Shown here: positions 44,744 through 54,243 of the stretch, piece by piece
How the letters are laid out: each line of letters begins with the position of its first letter
Numbering within the stretch: position 1 is the first letter of the stretch
Assembly: GCA_002354735.1 (NCBI GenBank)
Contig: DEMD01000001.1
Coordinates: forward strand, 68,675 to 132,674
From: Gammaproteobacteria bacterium UBA2679
GTDB taxonomy: Bacteria; Pseudomonadota; Gammaproteobacteria; Pseudomonadales; Oleiphilaceae
DNA length: 64,000 nucleotides
Reading direction: 5' to 3'
Notes under the pieces: generated by a model
Seen by the model: the letters and a program-made list of their open reading frames with translations, nothing else
Told to the model about the DNA's origin: nothing
Database searches by the model: none
Made by a program: the position numbers and the translations under genes

Positions 44744-47700
44744 TCAGTTGGTTCCTGACTCCAGCATCTTCTGGAGATCCCGAAGACGTGTCGCGATTTC
44801 GAACATCTTGCTCTGCGTTTTCAGATCAATATCAATTTTCTTGTCCATGCTCTGGACCACCGGCATCAGGCTGTGCTCGATGGTGTCAGCCAGTGTCGAT
44901 AGAATTCCATTGATTGCGGGATCCGGTTGGTTGACCACCTCAATGCGAGGCTGGATCGATTTTACAGCGGCGACTACACTGTCTGCCGCCTCCACCCATG
45001 AAGCGGACAACGGGCCCGGTTGCGGCATCTGCTTCTGCAGGATTGCTGCCTCTCTGGCCGCTGCGCCAAGCGCCTCCACACCGGCCACCAGATCGAGCAG
45101 CTGCGCCACGACCTTGCTGCCAACATCAGCATCGCTGCCACCCATGGCCTTCGCGCGCATGAAATCCTTCTTGATCTGCATCCAGCGCGTTTGCTGTGCC
45201 TCAGTCATGTTGCCACGCAGCTCAGCCAGCTTAAGCAGGTTGTCCTCAGCTCCCGTCGTCAGCAATTGCGCCTCACCGAGATAATGGTCTTCGATCATCT
45301 GCATGAGCTCAGCCTGGTTCATGACCGATGAAACCTTTTCGCTCATCTTGTTCATGTTGCGATAGCTGCCCTGAAGCTTGAATGGCGGCTCGGTCCTGTA
45401 ATCATCGTTCTGCGCTGCAGAGGCAACGTACTGCTGGTTTATCTTCAGCACGACCTCCTGGATGACGAACATTTTCTGCAGTACACCCTTGATCTCATTG
45501 ATCTCGGCCCCGCTGTACTGGTGGCTAAGGTCGGTAGTCGCTACATTTCTACCTTTGGCAAGACCGATGAGCTTGTACACATCTTCCATTTCACGCACAG
45601 CGAGCGGTGCCAGGACAGCATTCGAAGTCAGTGCGTTCTCGATGTAACTCAACGCGAACTGTTCATCCATGCCACCGAGAATATCGCCAAGGTTGTAGAT
45701 ATCAGCCCTGTTGGCAAGCATGTCCGGCACTTTGAACGCTTCACCAGATTCTGTGTATGGGTTACCCGCCATGACTACACAGAACTTCTTGCCACGCATG
45801 TCATAGGTCTTCGTCTCGCCTTTCCAGACGCCTTCAATACGACGTGTACCATCACAAAGTGAGATGAACTTCTGCAGGAACTCAGGATGCGTGTGCTGGA
45901 TATCGTCGAGGTAGAGCATCACATTGCTGCCCATCTCCAGTCCCAGGTTGAGTTTCTCGAGCTCCTGCCGAGCAGTGGCGTTTGGCGCCTGTTCCGGATC
46001 CAACGACAGCACGTCGTGGCCAAGTGATGGACAGTTGATCTTCATAAAAATGAGACCGAGTCGGCTAGCCATATATTCCATCAGCGTGGTCTTACCGTAA
46101 CCGGGTGGTGAAATCATCATGAGCAGACCCATCAGGTCCGTGCGCTTGTTCTCGCCTAGCGTCCCCATCTGTTTTGCGAGGTTGTCGCCAATCAAGGGCA
46201 GATACGACTCATTGATCAGTCTGTTCCGCACGAACGAACTCAGGGGTCTCGCCTTGTACTGGTTCAGGCGCAGCGACTTGCGTTGGCCGGCCAGGATATC
46301 CTGACGCACCTCAAGATACTGCCGGTATGCTGGAATGGTGACCTGCCTATGCTCGGCCATACGCTGCAGGTAGTCATCGAGCGACAAGGTCAGCGTTCGG
46401 TCCTGGAGTCGCTTGTGATCCCCCAGAAGTCCCTCAACCCGCAGCTCGAGCTGTGCGTCACTTGCTCGACGCGGGAGTTCGTTACCGGTGTTGAGGTGAG
46501 CGACAACTTCCGGAATGTAACTCGCCAGGGCGGTCAAACTCCGGTTTTCCACCAGTGCTTTTAACCAGGCTGTGCTGAGATTCCAGCAAATTCCTGGAAA
46601 AGCCTTCAACTTATCGAGCGTGTCCTGAAACTGCGCCCAGACTGGCGTCTCAAGAGATTGTCTGAAGGCTTCGAGCAACTCGCCGGCATACCGGCTGCTG
46701 ATGAAGGCTGGCACATCTCGTGAAAGTTCGTGCACCAGATAAAGTGAGGCGCGACCAATCGTGCTCTCACCGATGGATATGTCATGGCTGGTAAGAAAGC
46801 GTTCGAGCACACCTGCGATTTCCTGTGCCAGCAGGTTCGTCGCTTCAGAACTGGCGAACAGATCCTTGATATTGCTGGCCGATCGCGCTCGGGCCGGCCA
46901 AATGGCAGCAGCATCCAGTACTGCAGGCGGCAATAGCTCAGGTGTGTCCAGCGCAGCCCAGAACAATTGGGCTATTGCGCGGCTCGTCGGGTCATAGATG
47001 AGCAGATCCGCTTCATCCATTGCCGGCAGGACGGCCATCAAAATGCGAGCGGCGTCGACATCATGAATGCCTTTTTCGTACCCTTCCTGATAGCGCGGCT
47101 CGGAAAAAGCACGCACCAGTCCGGTCAACATATCTTCAGATAACATGGCTTCGCGGAGCCGGTCTCTACTCAGGCCTTCCGCCTCGCGATCGGCGGCATC
47201 AATCACTTCCGCCGCCAGAAACTCGGCTCTATATACCGCGGGAGTCTCCGAAGCGAGCGTCATGTTCCAATACTCGCGAAGCGACAGTAGCCGTGGGTCC
47301 ACGACAGGCTCAAAGTAATCCGTGCCAGTCAGATGGAGGTAGAGCTCACCGCTGCGCGGAATGATGGTGATGTCGAGCTCTTGAGTATTCACTGAAAAAC
47401 GGTGACGCGGCCCGAGCTTGATGACGTTGCCGCCCTCTTCGAAGATATCGGCCTTGTCGCGGAGAGAACGCTGTGCCTGTTCCCGAGTCGCCTTGAATCG
47501 TGATTCGATATCATCGGCCTGGGTGGCACTGCCGAGCGAGCGCAGCTGCTCGATAAGCTCGCGCACCTTGAGCACCAGCGCGTCAGACGCAAAATAAGTA
47601 TTGAGTTCATCGGCCGCCGTAAAGCGCATCGACCGTTTCTCGATGCTGGCAAGCATTCGTCCCGCTGCATCAGCGACTGACTGAGCCTTGCGCTGTCGCT

Positions 47701-49996
47701 CATCCAGCAACTGCTGCTTGTGGGCTTCAAAGGCTTCGTAGATTTCCTCGCGCTTCTGCATGATGTCGGCGAGGAACTCTTCATGATCGCTGAACTGGCT
47801 TTCGAGCTCTTCCAGCTGCACGAGCAGGCGTGCCAGTTGTTCGTCGCACTTGTCGGGCGTGGTCGCCACGCCCAGGGCATTGGCGATACTCTGTGAAAAC
47901 AGTTTGAACTGCGCACCGAACTGGGCCACCGCCTCTTTTGAGCCCATGCCTTTGCGCTTGTGGACGGCCCGGGCCTTCGCTTGGTTCAGTCCAGAATACA
48001 CATGCGAAATCGCTTCTATGATCCGTGTGCGAACATTGGCGTCCTGAATTTTTAAAGTGCCCATCAGCTCTGACAGGAGATCGAGGCCGACAGCGGTCTG
48101 CTCAATCGTTTCTATGAGCGGCGCTATGGCTGCCACGGTATCGACCGAATCGATAGACTCGCCGAGCTGATCGAGTTTTTCATGATATGGGGTCAGCGCT
48201 GCCTCATCGGACAAATAGGCGACTGTTTGCTCAGCAAGGCGGCCTTCCACCTCAAGTAGCTCGGCCTCCATCGCACTGATCCGGTTCACATCGATATAGC
48301 GAAGGTCCTTGATGGTGACGAGATGGCCACGCTGACGCCGGAGCTTCGCGAGTGCGTCCACAAAGGCTTCAGCGCTGCGCCAGTTATCCGGGGTGACCTC
48401 GACCAGAAGCAATTGCTGCGCCTGCACGGCTTCAGCAATAGCCGTGGCAGACTGCTGGCGAATGGCATCGACTTTCTCGAACTCATCGACAACAAGTTCG
48501 GAGGTGGCTTCGACTTCCTTGATCAGCGCAGAGAGCGCCGCAGTTTCGGGTTCGCTCAACCAGTAATACTTATCGAACAACTGCCTCGTCGTCTGACTCA
48601 GTTCTTCATAGCGACGCAATGAAACAGCGTCGCTATCAATGAGCCGGACCACGCTGTAAAGATCCGAAATACCACGAACAAGTTCAGCGTTGCCAATTCG
48701 ACCACAGAAGGAATTACTGGCCGCTGTCCTGCTGGCGTGCTCGACACTTTCATAAGGTGTTCGCCAGATCTGCATCGGGTGAACACGCGTCGGCTCATCT
48801 TCCGCAGAGAAGATGATGATTCGACCATCCTCCGCGAGCGCATAGCCATGCCCGTATATCGGATTGCCGAGCTTTCTGGCAATCATGTTGTAGGTGAAGA
48901 GTGCGACAAGCCCCGCCTCAGGCTCATAGAAGATATACAGCACATCTTCGCCGTTAGGCGAACGAATCATGCGCTTGAACTTCAAGCCAGCGACTTCGTC
49001 GGCGAAAGCCTTGTGATCGCCCGACTGAAGATAATAACCGCCGGGGAAAATGATGCCGTGATCCTCCGGCAGCTGCACACAGGACTCGCCGATGGCATCT
49101 ATGCGAAGCACAGTTTCCGTGAGCGTGTTGTAGACGAGATAACGAAATTTCGACTCCCGATATGGACGCACCTTGAGCAGGATCAGGCTGCCCACACGTG
49201 CATAGCTAAACTGTCCGTCGCCAAGCGATTGGGTCTTGTCGTCTACGGGTTCTCGATAGATGCCCAGGCCGACTTCGGTATTGTTCTCGACCTTGATGGT
49301 CAAGTCACCGCCGGTGGTATCGACAAAGAGGGTATCGAGAATATTGATGTGGGCATGGCGACCATGGATTTCGTCGTCCCGCGTCGCCAGTGTCCATTCA
49401 AAATCGTAGGGCGACGGCAACTGGATATCGCGTTCGCCGCGATTATCGATGTAGCTTACCGTCTTGCCATCCGCAGAAACGGACCAGCGAAAGACCCTCA
49501 AATCGCTGAGCTTGTCACCGATCTGAAATCCCGCAAGCAGCTTGCCATCCTTAACGGTCAGCTGGAGCAGGCGTGTATCCTTGTAATAGCGATAGAGCTC
49601 ATCGAAGTCATTGCGGAAGCTGGGATCGGCCAGGAATGTACCGGTTGTGTCGACATTGACAAGCTCCAGAGCGCCATCAGTCTCTACTGCCCTGAACAGC
49701 GCGAAGACGTCCGCGATACGGGTCTCTTTCTTCAAGCCGATGAAGACGTTATAGCCGAACAGCAGCACATCGCCGACCTGCACGATATCCCGGGCCACAC
49801 AGTTGTTTTCCGTGCGCACCCGTACCCGTCCCAGGATGCTGATATCAGAGTTGCCGAACTCTGCGAGCCTGTCCCTGTTCAGGGCTTCAGTGGCGGCATT
49901 GAGTCGCTGACCCTGCTCTACCAGTCGCTTGCGGATGACCTCATATGCGCCACCTTCGGCGACAGCAGCATCCAGTATCTCTACTTCAGCACTCAC
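44744..49996 (-). CDS. Giant AAA+ ATPase (DNA-repair-ATPase-annotated family, DUF3686-type)
   Basis: The 1750-residue protein belongs to a family often annotated DNA repair ATPase but encoded with flotillin and PspA genes. A beta-rich N-terminal part (about 1-420) is followed by a long helical region with coiled coils (about 470-860) and another helical region. The AAA+ module follows, with Walker A PPGYGKTTLMEY near 1297, Walker B VMLYLDDIQHTHPE near 1360, and the sensor-1-like VVMAGNPYTESGE. A helical tail closes the protein. It is the last gene of the operon, 50 bases after the flotillin gene. Its work is probably on membrane-bound assemblies; a DNA repair role has no support here. Confidence 0.85.
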   Translation of the reverse strand: MSAEVEILDAAVAEGGAYEVIRKRLVEQGQRLNAATEALNRDRLAEFGNSDISILGRVRVRTENNCVARDIVQVGDVLLFGYNVFIGLKKETRIADVFALFRAVETDGALELVNVDTTGTFLADPSFRNDFDELYRYYKDTRLLQLTVKDGKLLAGFQIGDKLSDLRVFRWSVSADGKTVSYIDNRGERDIQLPSPYDFEWTLATRDDEIHGRHAHINILDTLFVDTTGGDLTIKVENNTEVGLGIYREPVDDKTQSLGDGQFSYARVGSLILLKVRPYRESKFRYLVYNTLTETVLRIDAIGESCVQLPEDHGIIFPGGYYLQSGDHKAFADEVAGLKFKRMIRSPNGEDVLYIFYEPEAGLVALFTYNMIARKLGNPIYGHGYALAEDGRIIIFSAEDEPTRVHPMQIWRTPYESVEHASRTAASNSFCGRIGNAELVRGISDLYSVVRLIDSDAVSLRRYEELSQTTRQLFDKYYWLSEPETAALSALIKEVEATSELVVDEFEKVDAIRQQSATAIAEAVQAQQLLLVEVTPDNWRSAEAFVDALAKLRRQRGHLVTIKDLRYIDVNRISAMEAELLEVEGRLAEQTVAYLSDEAALTPYHEKLDQLGESIDSVDTVAAIAPLIETIEQTAVGLDLLSELMGTLKIQDANVRTRIIEAISHVYSGLNQAKARAVHKRKGMGSKEAVAQFGAQFKLFSQSIANALGVATTPDKCDEQLARLLVQLEELESQFSDHEEFLADIMQKREEIYEAFEAHKQQLLDERQRKAQSVADAAGRMLASIEKRSMRFTAADELNTYFASDALVLKVRELIEQLRSLGSATQADDIESRFKATREQAQRSLRDKADIFEEGGNVIKLGPRHRFSVNTQELDITIIPRSGELYLHLTGTDYFEPVVDPRLLSLREYWNMTLASETPAVYRAEFLAAEVIDAADREAEGLSRDRLREAMLSEDMLTGLVRAFSEPRYQEGYEKGIHDVDAARILMAVLPAMDEADLLIYDPTSRAIAQLFWAALDTPELLPPAVLDAAAIWPARARSASNIKDLFASSEATNLLAQEIAGVLERFLTSHDISIGESTIGRASLYLVHELSRDVPAFISSRYAGELLEAFRQSLETPVWAQFQDTLDKLKAFPGICWNLSTAWLKALVENRSLTALASYIPEVVAHLNTGNELPRRASDAQLELRVEGLLGDHKRLQDRTLTLSLDDYLQRMAEHRQVTIPAYRQYLEVRQDILAGQRKSLRLNQYKARPLSSFVRNRLINESYLPLIGDNLAKQMGTLGENKRTDLMGLLMMISPPGYGKTTLMEYMASRLGLIFMKINCPSLGHDVLSLDPEQAPNATARQELEKLNLGLEMGSNVMLYLDDIQHTHPEFLQKFISLCDGTRRIEGVWKGETKTYDMRGKKFCVVMAGNPYTESGEAFKVPDMLANRADIYNLGDILGGMDEQFALSYIENALTSNAVLAPLAVREMEDVYKLIGLAKGRNVATTDLSHQYSGAEINEIKGVLQKMFVIQEVVLKINQQYVASAAQNDDYRTEPPFKLQGSYRNMNKMSEKVSSVMNQAELMQMIEDHYLGEAQLLTTGAEDNLLKLAELRGNMTEAQQTRWMQIKKDFMRAKAMGGSDADVGSKVVAQLLDLVAGVEALGAAAREAAILQKQMPQPGPLSASWVEAADSVVAAVKSIQPRIEVVNQPDPAINGILSTLADTIEHSLMPVVQSMDKKIDIDLKTQSKMFEIATRLRDLQKMLESGTN

Positions 49997-50046
49997 GGTT
50001 TAACCTCCCGTACTGCCCCAGTGTCATCACTGACCGGCGAGGCCGA

Positions 50047-51993
50047 TCAGGCTGACTTGCTGTCGAGGGAAGGCGGGGTCCTTTCTGCAAGTACGCGACC
50101 GATGAGAGATTGCAGCACATCGCTCTTGCCAGCGAGCCCGTCCACGGCTTTCCCAATCGACAGCGACTTGGCAAAATTGTCGAAGAAGTGTGCCTCCCCG
50201 CCGACGATGTCGATCTTGGCTTTGCCGAGTGCGACCGCCAAGACCTCGGCGTTTTCTTTGGCGATCTCCTTGCCGGCCTCGATGGAAGCCAGGGCTTCTT
50301 TCAGGGCTGTTTCGAGTCCCATGCGGAACTCTTCATGCTGGCGTGCTTCGACACTCATTGTGCCCATGGCGTTGAACTTCTCGACCAGACCATCGGCCTC
50401 GGCCTTGAACTGCTCACGCGTGACTTCAGCATGTGCCATACCGATTTCACGGGCAGCCCTGGCATCTGACTCACCCTGCGCAGCCGTGACATCGGCGCGG
50501 GCCTTGCCGGTACCCAGCAAGGCATCCGCATCTGCATTGCCTTTCGCTATGATGACTCGCGACTCGGCGAGACCCTCTTTCTCCAGTGCCGCTGCCAGCG
50601 CTTCTTTTACACTCGCATCTGCCAGACCAGGAGCCGCACGTTCAGCCTGTAGACTTTCTGCAAGCTTCTTGCGGGCATCTGCCTCTTTCGCAGCCGCTTC
50701 GAGATTCGCCTGCGCCAGGGCGGTGATTTCGACAGCCTTATGTTTGGCGGACAATTCTTCGGCTTCGGCGGCCTTCACCTGCTTGACCTTGTCTTCTTCA
50801 GCAGCGGCTTCAGCAGCCAGCACGCGTGTCTGCTTGGCGCGATCGGCTTCGGAGACCTCACGAACTTCCTTGATGCGCTCCTCTTCGATGGCAACCGTTT
50901 TGTCCACGACCACACGTTCGCGGATAACGTTCGCAATTTCCTTCTTCTGAACTTCGACAGCTTTCTCGGCTTCGATACGCTGCAGCTCAACTTCACGCTC
51001 GCGGGAAACAACTTCCAGATCGCGGGCCCGGGTGACTTTCTCTTCTTCAATGACTACAGCACGTAGACGGTTCTGTGCAGCGACTTCAACTTCCCGCTGC
51101 TGGTTCTCGCGCTGAACAGCAAGATCCTGCTCAACCCGAATCGTCGCGCTATCGGATTTCTGCCGCTCCTCTTCCTGTACCTTCTTCGTCTCGGCCTCTT
51201 CACGGGCGCGCAGCGTAGCAATCTCACGCGCCTGTCTGGCTTCGGCATCGGCCTGCTGCCGCTCGAGCGCAAGCATGGCCTCCTTGGTTTCAACGTTCTT
51301 TTTCTTGATCGCCAGCTCTTCATTACGCTCGAGATTATTCGTGTGAACGTTCTGCGTGCTGGTCAGCTCGGTAATCTTTCGGATGCCTTCGGCGTCCAGA
51401 ATATTGTGAGGATCGAGCGACGACTTAGGTGTCTGCTCCAGATAATCGATCGCTACATCTTCGAGGATGTAGCCGTTAAGATCTTGACCAATGGCTTCGA
51501 GGATCTTGTCACGAAAGTCCTGACGGTTTTCGAACAGCTTGATGAACTCAATTTGCTTACCGACGGTCTTCAATCCCTCGGAGAATTTGGCATTGAACAG
51601 CAGGTTTACGGCATCACGATCAGACGCCCGGCTAGCACCTAGCGATTTGGCAACTTTCAGAACGTCCTCAGCCGTTTCGTTCACCCGTAAATAAAAGGCG
51701 ACGGTGATATCGGCACGAAGATTGTCGGCACAGATCAGACCATCTTTGCCACGTCGATCCACTTCGAGCGTGATCAACGAGATTTTCATCAGCTCTTTTC
51801 GGTAGATGATGGGATAGACCATGGCACCGGTGAAATGCACCTTTGGGCTGGACGACATGTCATTGACGATAAGCGCCGTTCCCTGATCGACCTTGATGTA
51901 AAAAGACTTGAAGAGAACTGCCATACCGACAAGCACAGCGAAAAATATACCCACTCCAGTTATCAGGGGCATCAATACCGATAAATCAGCCAT
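50047..51993 (-). CDS. yqiK: Flotillin family protein (YqiK-like)
   Basis: Flotillins form large membrane-microdomain scaffolds. The 648-residue protein has one N-terminal transmembrane segment (about 8-32) and an SPFH/band 7 domain (about 33-200, VDQGTALIVNDM to EDVAIDYLEQTPKS). A very long Ala/Glu-rich coiled coil (about 215-560) and a flotillin-type C-terminus follow (GKAVDGLAGKSDVLQSLIGRV). The YqiJ-like gene just upstream matches the E. coli yqiJ-yqiK pair. It lacks a signal peptide, so the bulk lies in the cytoplasm. Confidence 0.9.
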   Translation of the reverse strand: MADLSVLMPLITGVGIFFAVLVGMAVLFKSFYIKVDQGTALIVNDMSSSPKVHFTGAMVYPIIYRKELMKISLITLEVDRRGKDGLICADNLRADITVAFYLRVNETAEDVLKVAKSLGASRASDRDAVNLLFNAKFSEGLKTVGKQIEFIKLFENRQDFRDKILEAIGQDLNGYILEDVAIDYLEQTPKSSLDPHNILDAEGIRKITELTSTQNVHTNNLERNEELAIKKKNVETKEAMLALERQQADAEARQAREIATLRAREEAETKKVQEEERQKSDSATIRVEQDLAVQRENQQREVEVAAQNRLRAVVIEEEKVTRARDLEVVSREREVELQRIEAEKAVEVQKKEIANVIRERVVVDKTVAIEEERIKEVREVSEADRAKQTRVLAAEAAAEEDKVKQVKAAEAEELSAKHKAVEITALAQANLEAAAKEADARKKLAESLQAERAAPGLADASVKEALAAALEKEGLAESRVIIAKGNADADALLGTGKARADVTAAQGESDARAAREIGMAHAEVTREQFKAEADGLVEKFNAMGTMSVEARQHEEFRMGLETALKEALASIEAGKEIAKENAEVLAVALGKAKIDIVGGEAHFFDNFAKSLSIGKAVDGLAGKSDVLQSLIGRVLAERTPPSLDSKSA

Positions 51994-52035
51994 TACTTGG
52001 TTTCTCCGCAGCCAACTGCTTTTATTGAACTGTGT

Positions 52036-52737
52036 TTAGTTAAGGGAGGTCCCTTCGAATTCCTGCTCGGAAACGACCCGATAGGCGTTTTCCTCTGCGG
52101 AGTAATCCAGGAGTACAACACGATCACCACGTGCAAAGACCTGACCGCCTGTGGCACGTACTTTTAAGATTAGACCTGCACCGCCATCATTCAACATGGC
52201 TTCTCCAAAACCGGCGTTTACATGTTTCGTGCGCACGATAGCGACCTGCCCGAGCACGCGCTTAATCGTCTGCTGGTCAGTCTGTTGAAAGAAGCGACGT
52301 AGAGGTTTGATGACCACTGCAGTACACAGAACCGCGCAATACAGTGAGACGGACAGAATCGGAATTCCTACCAGATATCGAAGCACGCCGTCCGGGACGA
52401 AGGGGAAGATGAGGTGCACGGTGTAGTAAGAAATCAACCAGCCGAACAGCGCTACAAAGGAGAGGATCACTGTAACCGGAACACCCACGAGACCATACCG
52501 GAGCATCAGACCAGCCAGGGCATTCGGCCCCGACTGCCCCGAATCCATACCAGAGTCAAACGTGCCATCGGCCTGCGTGAGATCGATGTGCAACAACTTG
52601 ATGTCGACGATCCCCAACACGGCAACGAGCCAGTACAACGCGAGAACCGCAAGTACGAAAGTAAAGATCACGGTCGGAAACGAGGCGATGTTCTGATAGA
52701 AAGGATCCATATCATCCACCAACAACAGTGCAAACAT
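52036..52737 (-). CDS. yqiJ: YqiJ-like membrane protein with NfeD/OB-like C-domain
   Basis: YqiJ-family proteins are membrane partners of flotillins. The 233-residue protein has three or four transmembrane helices (about 15-45, 80-105, 120-150). A small soluble beta domain follows (about 165-225, GQVAIVRTKHVNAGFGEAML to RVVLLDYSAEENAYRVV), like the OB-fold of NfeD proteins. It precedes the flotillin gene, the usual order. AGGGG is found 7 bases before ATG 52737. Confidence 0.88.
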   Translation of the reverse strand: MFALLLVDDMDPFYQNIASFPTVIFTFVLAVLALYWLVAVLGIVDIKLLHIDLTQADGTFDSGMDSGQSGPNALAGLMLRYGLVGVPVTVILSFVALFGWLISYYTVHLIFPFVPDGVLRYLVGIPILSVSLYCAVLCTAVVIKPLRRFFQQTDQQTIKRVLGQVAIVRTKHVNAGFGEAMLNDGGAGLILKVRATGGQVFARGDRVVLLDYSAEENAYRVVSEQEFEGTSLN

Positions 52738-52746
52738 AGCGAACCC

Positions 52747-53448
52747 CTAAGCCTTCTTCGCCGCACCCTTCTTTCGTAAGCGAGCCAGAATGTCATCGGC
52801 GCGATGCGCATTGGCGGTGATACCCGCAGCCTGCAGCTTCTCCTGAAGCGAATCATCAGAGTTTTCTCTGGCGAGCTCGCTGGCCGCGTTCATTTGCGCG
52901 CCCTTGAGGGCCTGCTGCTCCTTGATCCGCTCGAGCGAGTCGAGCGCCGTGCGCATTTTTGAATCAGAGCCACTGTGTCTCTCGGCAACAGCAGCCTGCG
53001 CACGCTGAACGTTGTCGGTAGCCTTCACTGTGTCGACCTGCTGCTTGAGGCGCTTTAGATCACGCTCCGTCTGCTTGAGTGCAGCTCGCATTTGCTCGGC
53101 ATGGTTAGCGAAGCCCTGAACTGATTCGTCTTCCTGAGCAACCTGACTTTCGAGTTCGGCAATCTTCTCGGCCACTTCTGTAGCAAGGGCCTCATCACCC
53201 TTCTCCAGCGCCTTTAACGCATAGCCTTCATGCTCGGCAATTTTCGACTGCAGGTTTTTGCGCTTTTCTTCCGCCAGCTTCTGCCGTGCCAGGATTTCCG
53301 CGAGACTGTTTTTCGAAAGCCGCAGCGCCTCGGAGGCATCGCGTACTTCCTGATCAAGAATGCGCAGAGCCTGACTATCCACAATACTTTCGCCAGCTTC
53401 GGAAACGCCACCGCGGAGGGCGGTCATCATTTTCACCCAGATATTCAT
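52747..53448 (-). CDS. PspA/IM30 family protein
   Basis: PspA-family proteins are ESCRT-III-like membrane-remodelling and protecting proteins. The 233 residues are almost wholly helical with heptad patterns: MNIWVKMMTALRGGVSEAGE (amphipathic start), then coiled coils (about 25-165), and a shorter C-terminal helix region. It resembles E. coli YjfJ more than PspA itself, judged by its position after a DUF2170/YjfI gene. Charged residues alternate in the central hairpin as in IM30. Probably acts at the inner membrane with the flotillin. Confidence 0.88.
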   Translation of the reverse strand: MNIWVKMMTALRGGVSEAGESIVDSQALRILDQEVRDASEALRLSKNSLAEILARQKLAEEKRKNLQSKIAEHEGYALKALEKGDEALATEVAEKIAELESQVAQEDESVQGFANHAEQMRAALKQTERDLKRLKQQVDTVKATDNVQRAQAAVAERHSGSDSKMRTALDSLERIKEQQALKGAQMNAASELARENSDDSLQEKLQAAGITANAHRADDILARLRKKGAAKKA

Positions 53449-53466
53449 CGCTTCATTCCTCGCTTA

Positions 53467-54108
53467 TCAGCTATTGGCCGTGTCTGTATGTAGATACTCG
53501 GCGTAGCCTTCCGTTGCCTGAATCACATTGTCGCCCAGCACTTCAATTTCCAGAATCACGTTCTGCAGCAAGGAAGCTGAGCTGAGGGCGCCAAACATAT
53601 GGTAGTAATCGTCGTCACCGACCTTATCGAGGCTGATTGTCGACAAGGGGAAGTACTTGTGGGTCCGCAGTACCGCGTCATTGAAGGCTGCAATGTCCTT
53701 CACATCTGTCGCAGGCCAGAGCACAGCTTCTGCGATCATCTGCTCTCCCGATACAGTCAGAAAAATCGGCAGATCCCCAAGCTCGTGCATTTGGATATGA
53801 ATCGACTGCTCAACCCCATCGATCAACTCCAGGGTCGCTAGACCAGAGGTGGCGAATTCGGATTGTTGCAGCGCCTCGAACAGCGCGGTGGTCGTCCAAG
53901 TTGCGTGCTGATCCATTGACTGACTCCTGAGCGCCTCGGCTCGCTGATCTGAAGGGTTGCCCACCACCCGTTGCCGGAGTTGCTTTTCAGCGACTGCCAG
54001 CTGCTTGGTGTGCTCCGGAAGAATCCAGACTTCCTTCTTCACAAGCCCCTGCTCTCGCAGTCGCTGACGATAGGCGCGTTGATAATGTGCGGATGATTTT
54101 GTGTTCAT
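53467..54108 (-). CDS. yjfI: DUF2170 (YjfI-like) protein with probable RHH DNA-binding N-terminus
   Basis: The C-terminal 130 residues match DUF2170, known from E. coli YjfI (TTALFEALQQSEF, MHELGDLPIFLTVSGEQMI, YYHMFGALSSASLLQNVILE). The N-terminal 60 residues (SAHYQRAYRQRLREQGLVKK, then VWILPEH) look like a ribbon-helix-helix domain of the kind found in MazE-like and DUF3018 proteins. E. coli YjfI, as I remember it, lacks this part. Two identical palindromes in the promoter region would suit an RHH dimer, so autoregulation of the operon is inferred. ATG 54108 is chosen; upstream in-frame codons overlap the promoter. No ribosome site is visible, and one promoter reading would make the message nearly leaderless. 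Confidence 0.8.
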   Translation of the reverse strand: MNTKSSAHYQRAYRQRLREQGLVKKEVWILPEHTKQLAVAEKQLRQRVVGNPSDQRAEALRSQSMDQHATWTTTALFEALQQSEFATSGLATLELIDGVEQSIHIQMHELGDLPIFLTVSGEQMIAEAVLWPATDVKDIAAFNDAVLRTHKYFPLSTISLDKVGDDDYYHMFGALSSASLLQNVILEIEVLGDNVIQATEGYAEYLHTDTANS

Positions 54109-54114
54109 GGAGGC

Positions 54115-54188
54115 ACAGTAAATCATTACATGTAATTTTGTCAAAACATTACATGTAACATTATAATGCGGAGGCGGAATTTGGAGAA
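54115..54188 (-). promoter_or_regulatory. Promoter region and twin palindromic operators of the flotillin/PspA operon
   Basis: TTACATGTAA occurs twice (54126-54135 and 54149-54158), with centres 23 bases apart. Between them the minus strand has a perfect -35 TTGACA (54144-54139), with TTACTG 17 bases on. A second option is TATAAT (54165-54160) with a poor -35 (TTCTCC) 17 bases before. In either case a protein on the palindromes would block RNA polymerase. Confidence 0.6.
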
Positions 54189-54243
54189 AGGTACTGGGAG
54201 GGAGTAACTCGCCCCTGTTCAGGAGCGAGTGCATCAGCAAGTC

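Noticed and set aside
48737..50950. A 737-codon open frame on the plus strand opposite the AAA+ ATPase and flotillin genes
   Set aside because: It lies antisense to two clear genes, its second half is a low-complexity Ala/Ser composition mirroring the flotillin coiled coil, and it shows no family motif or ribosome site.
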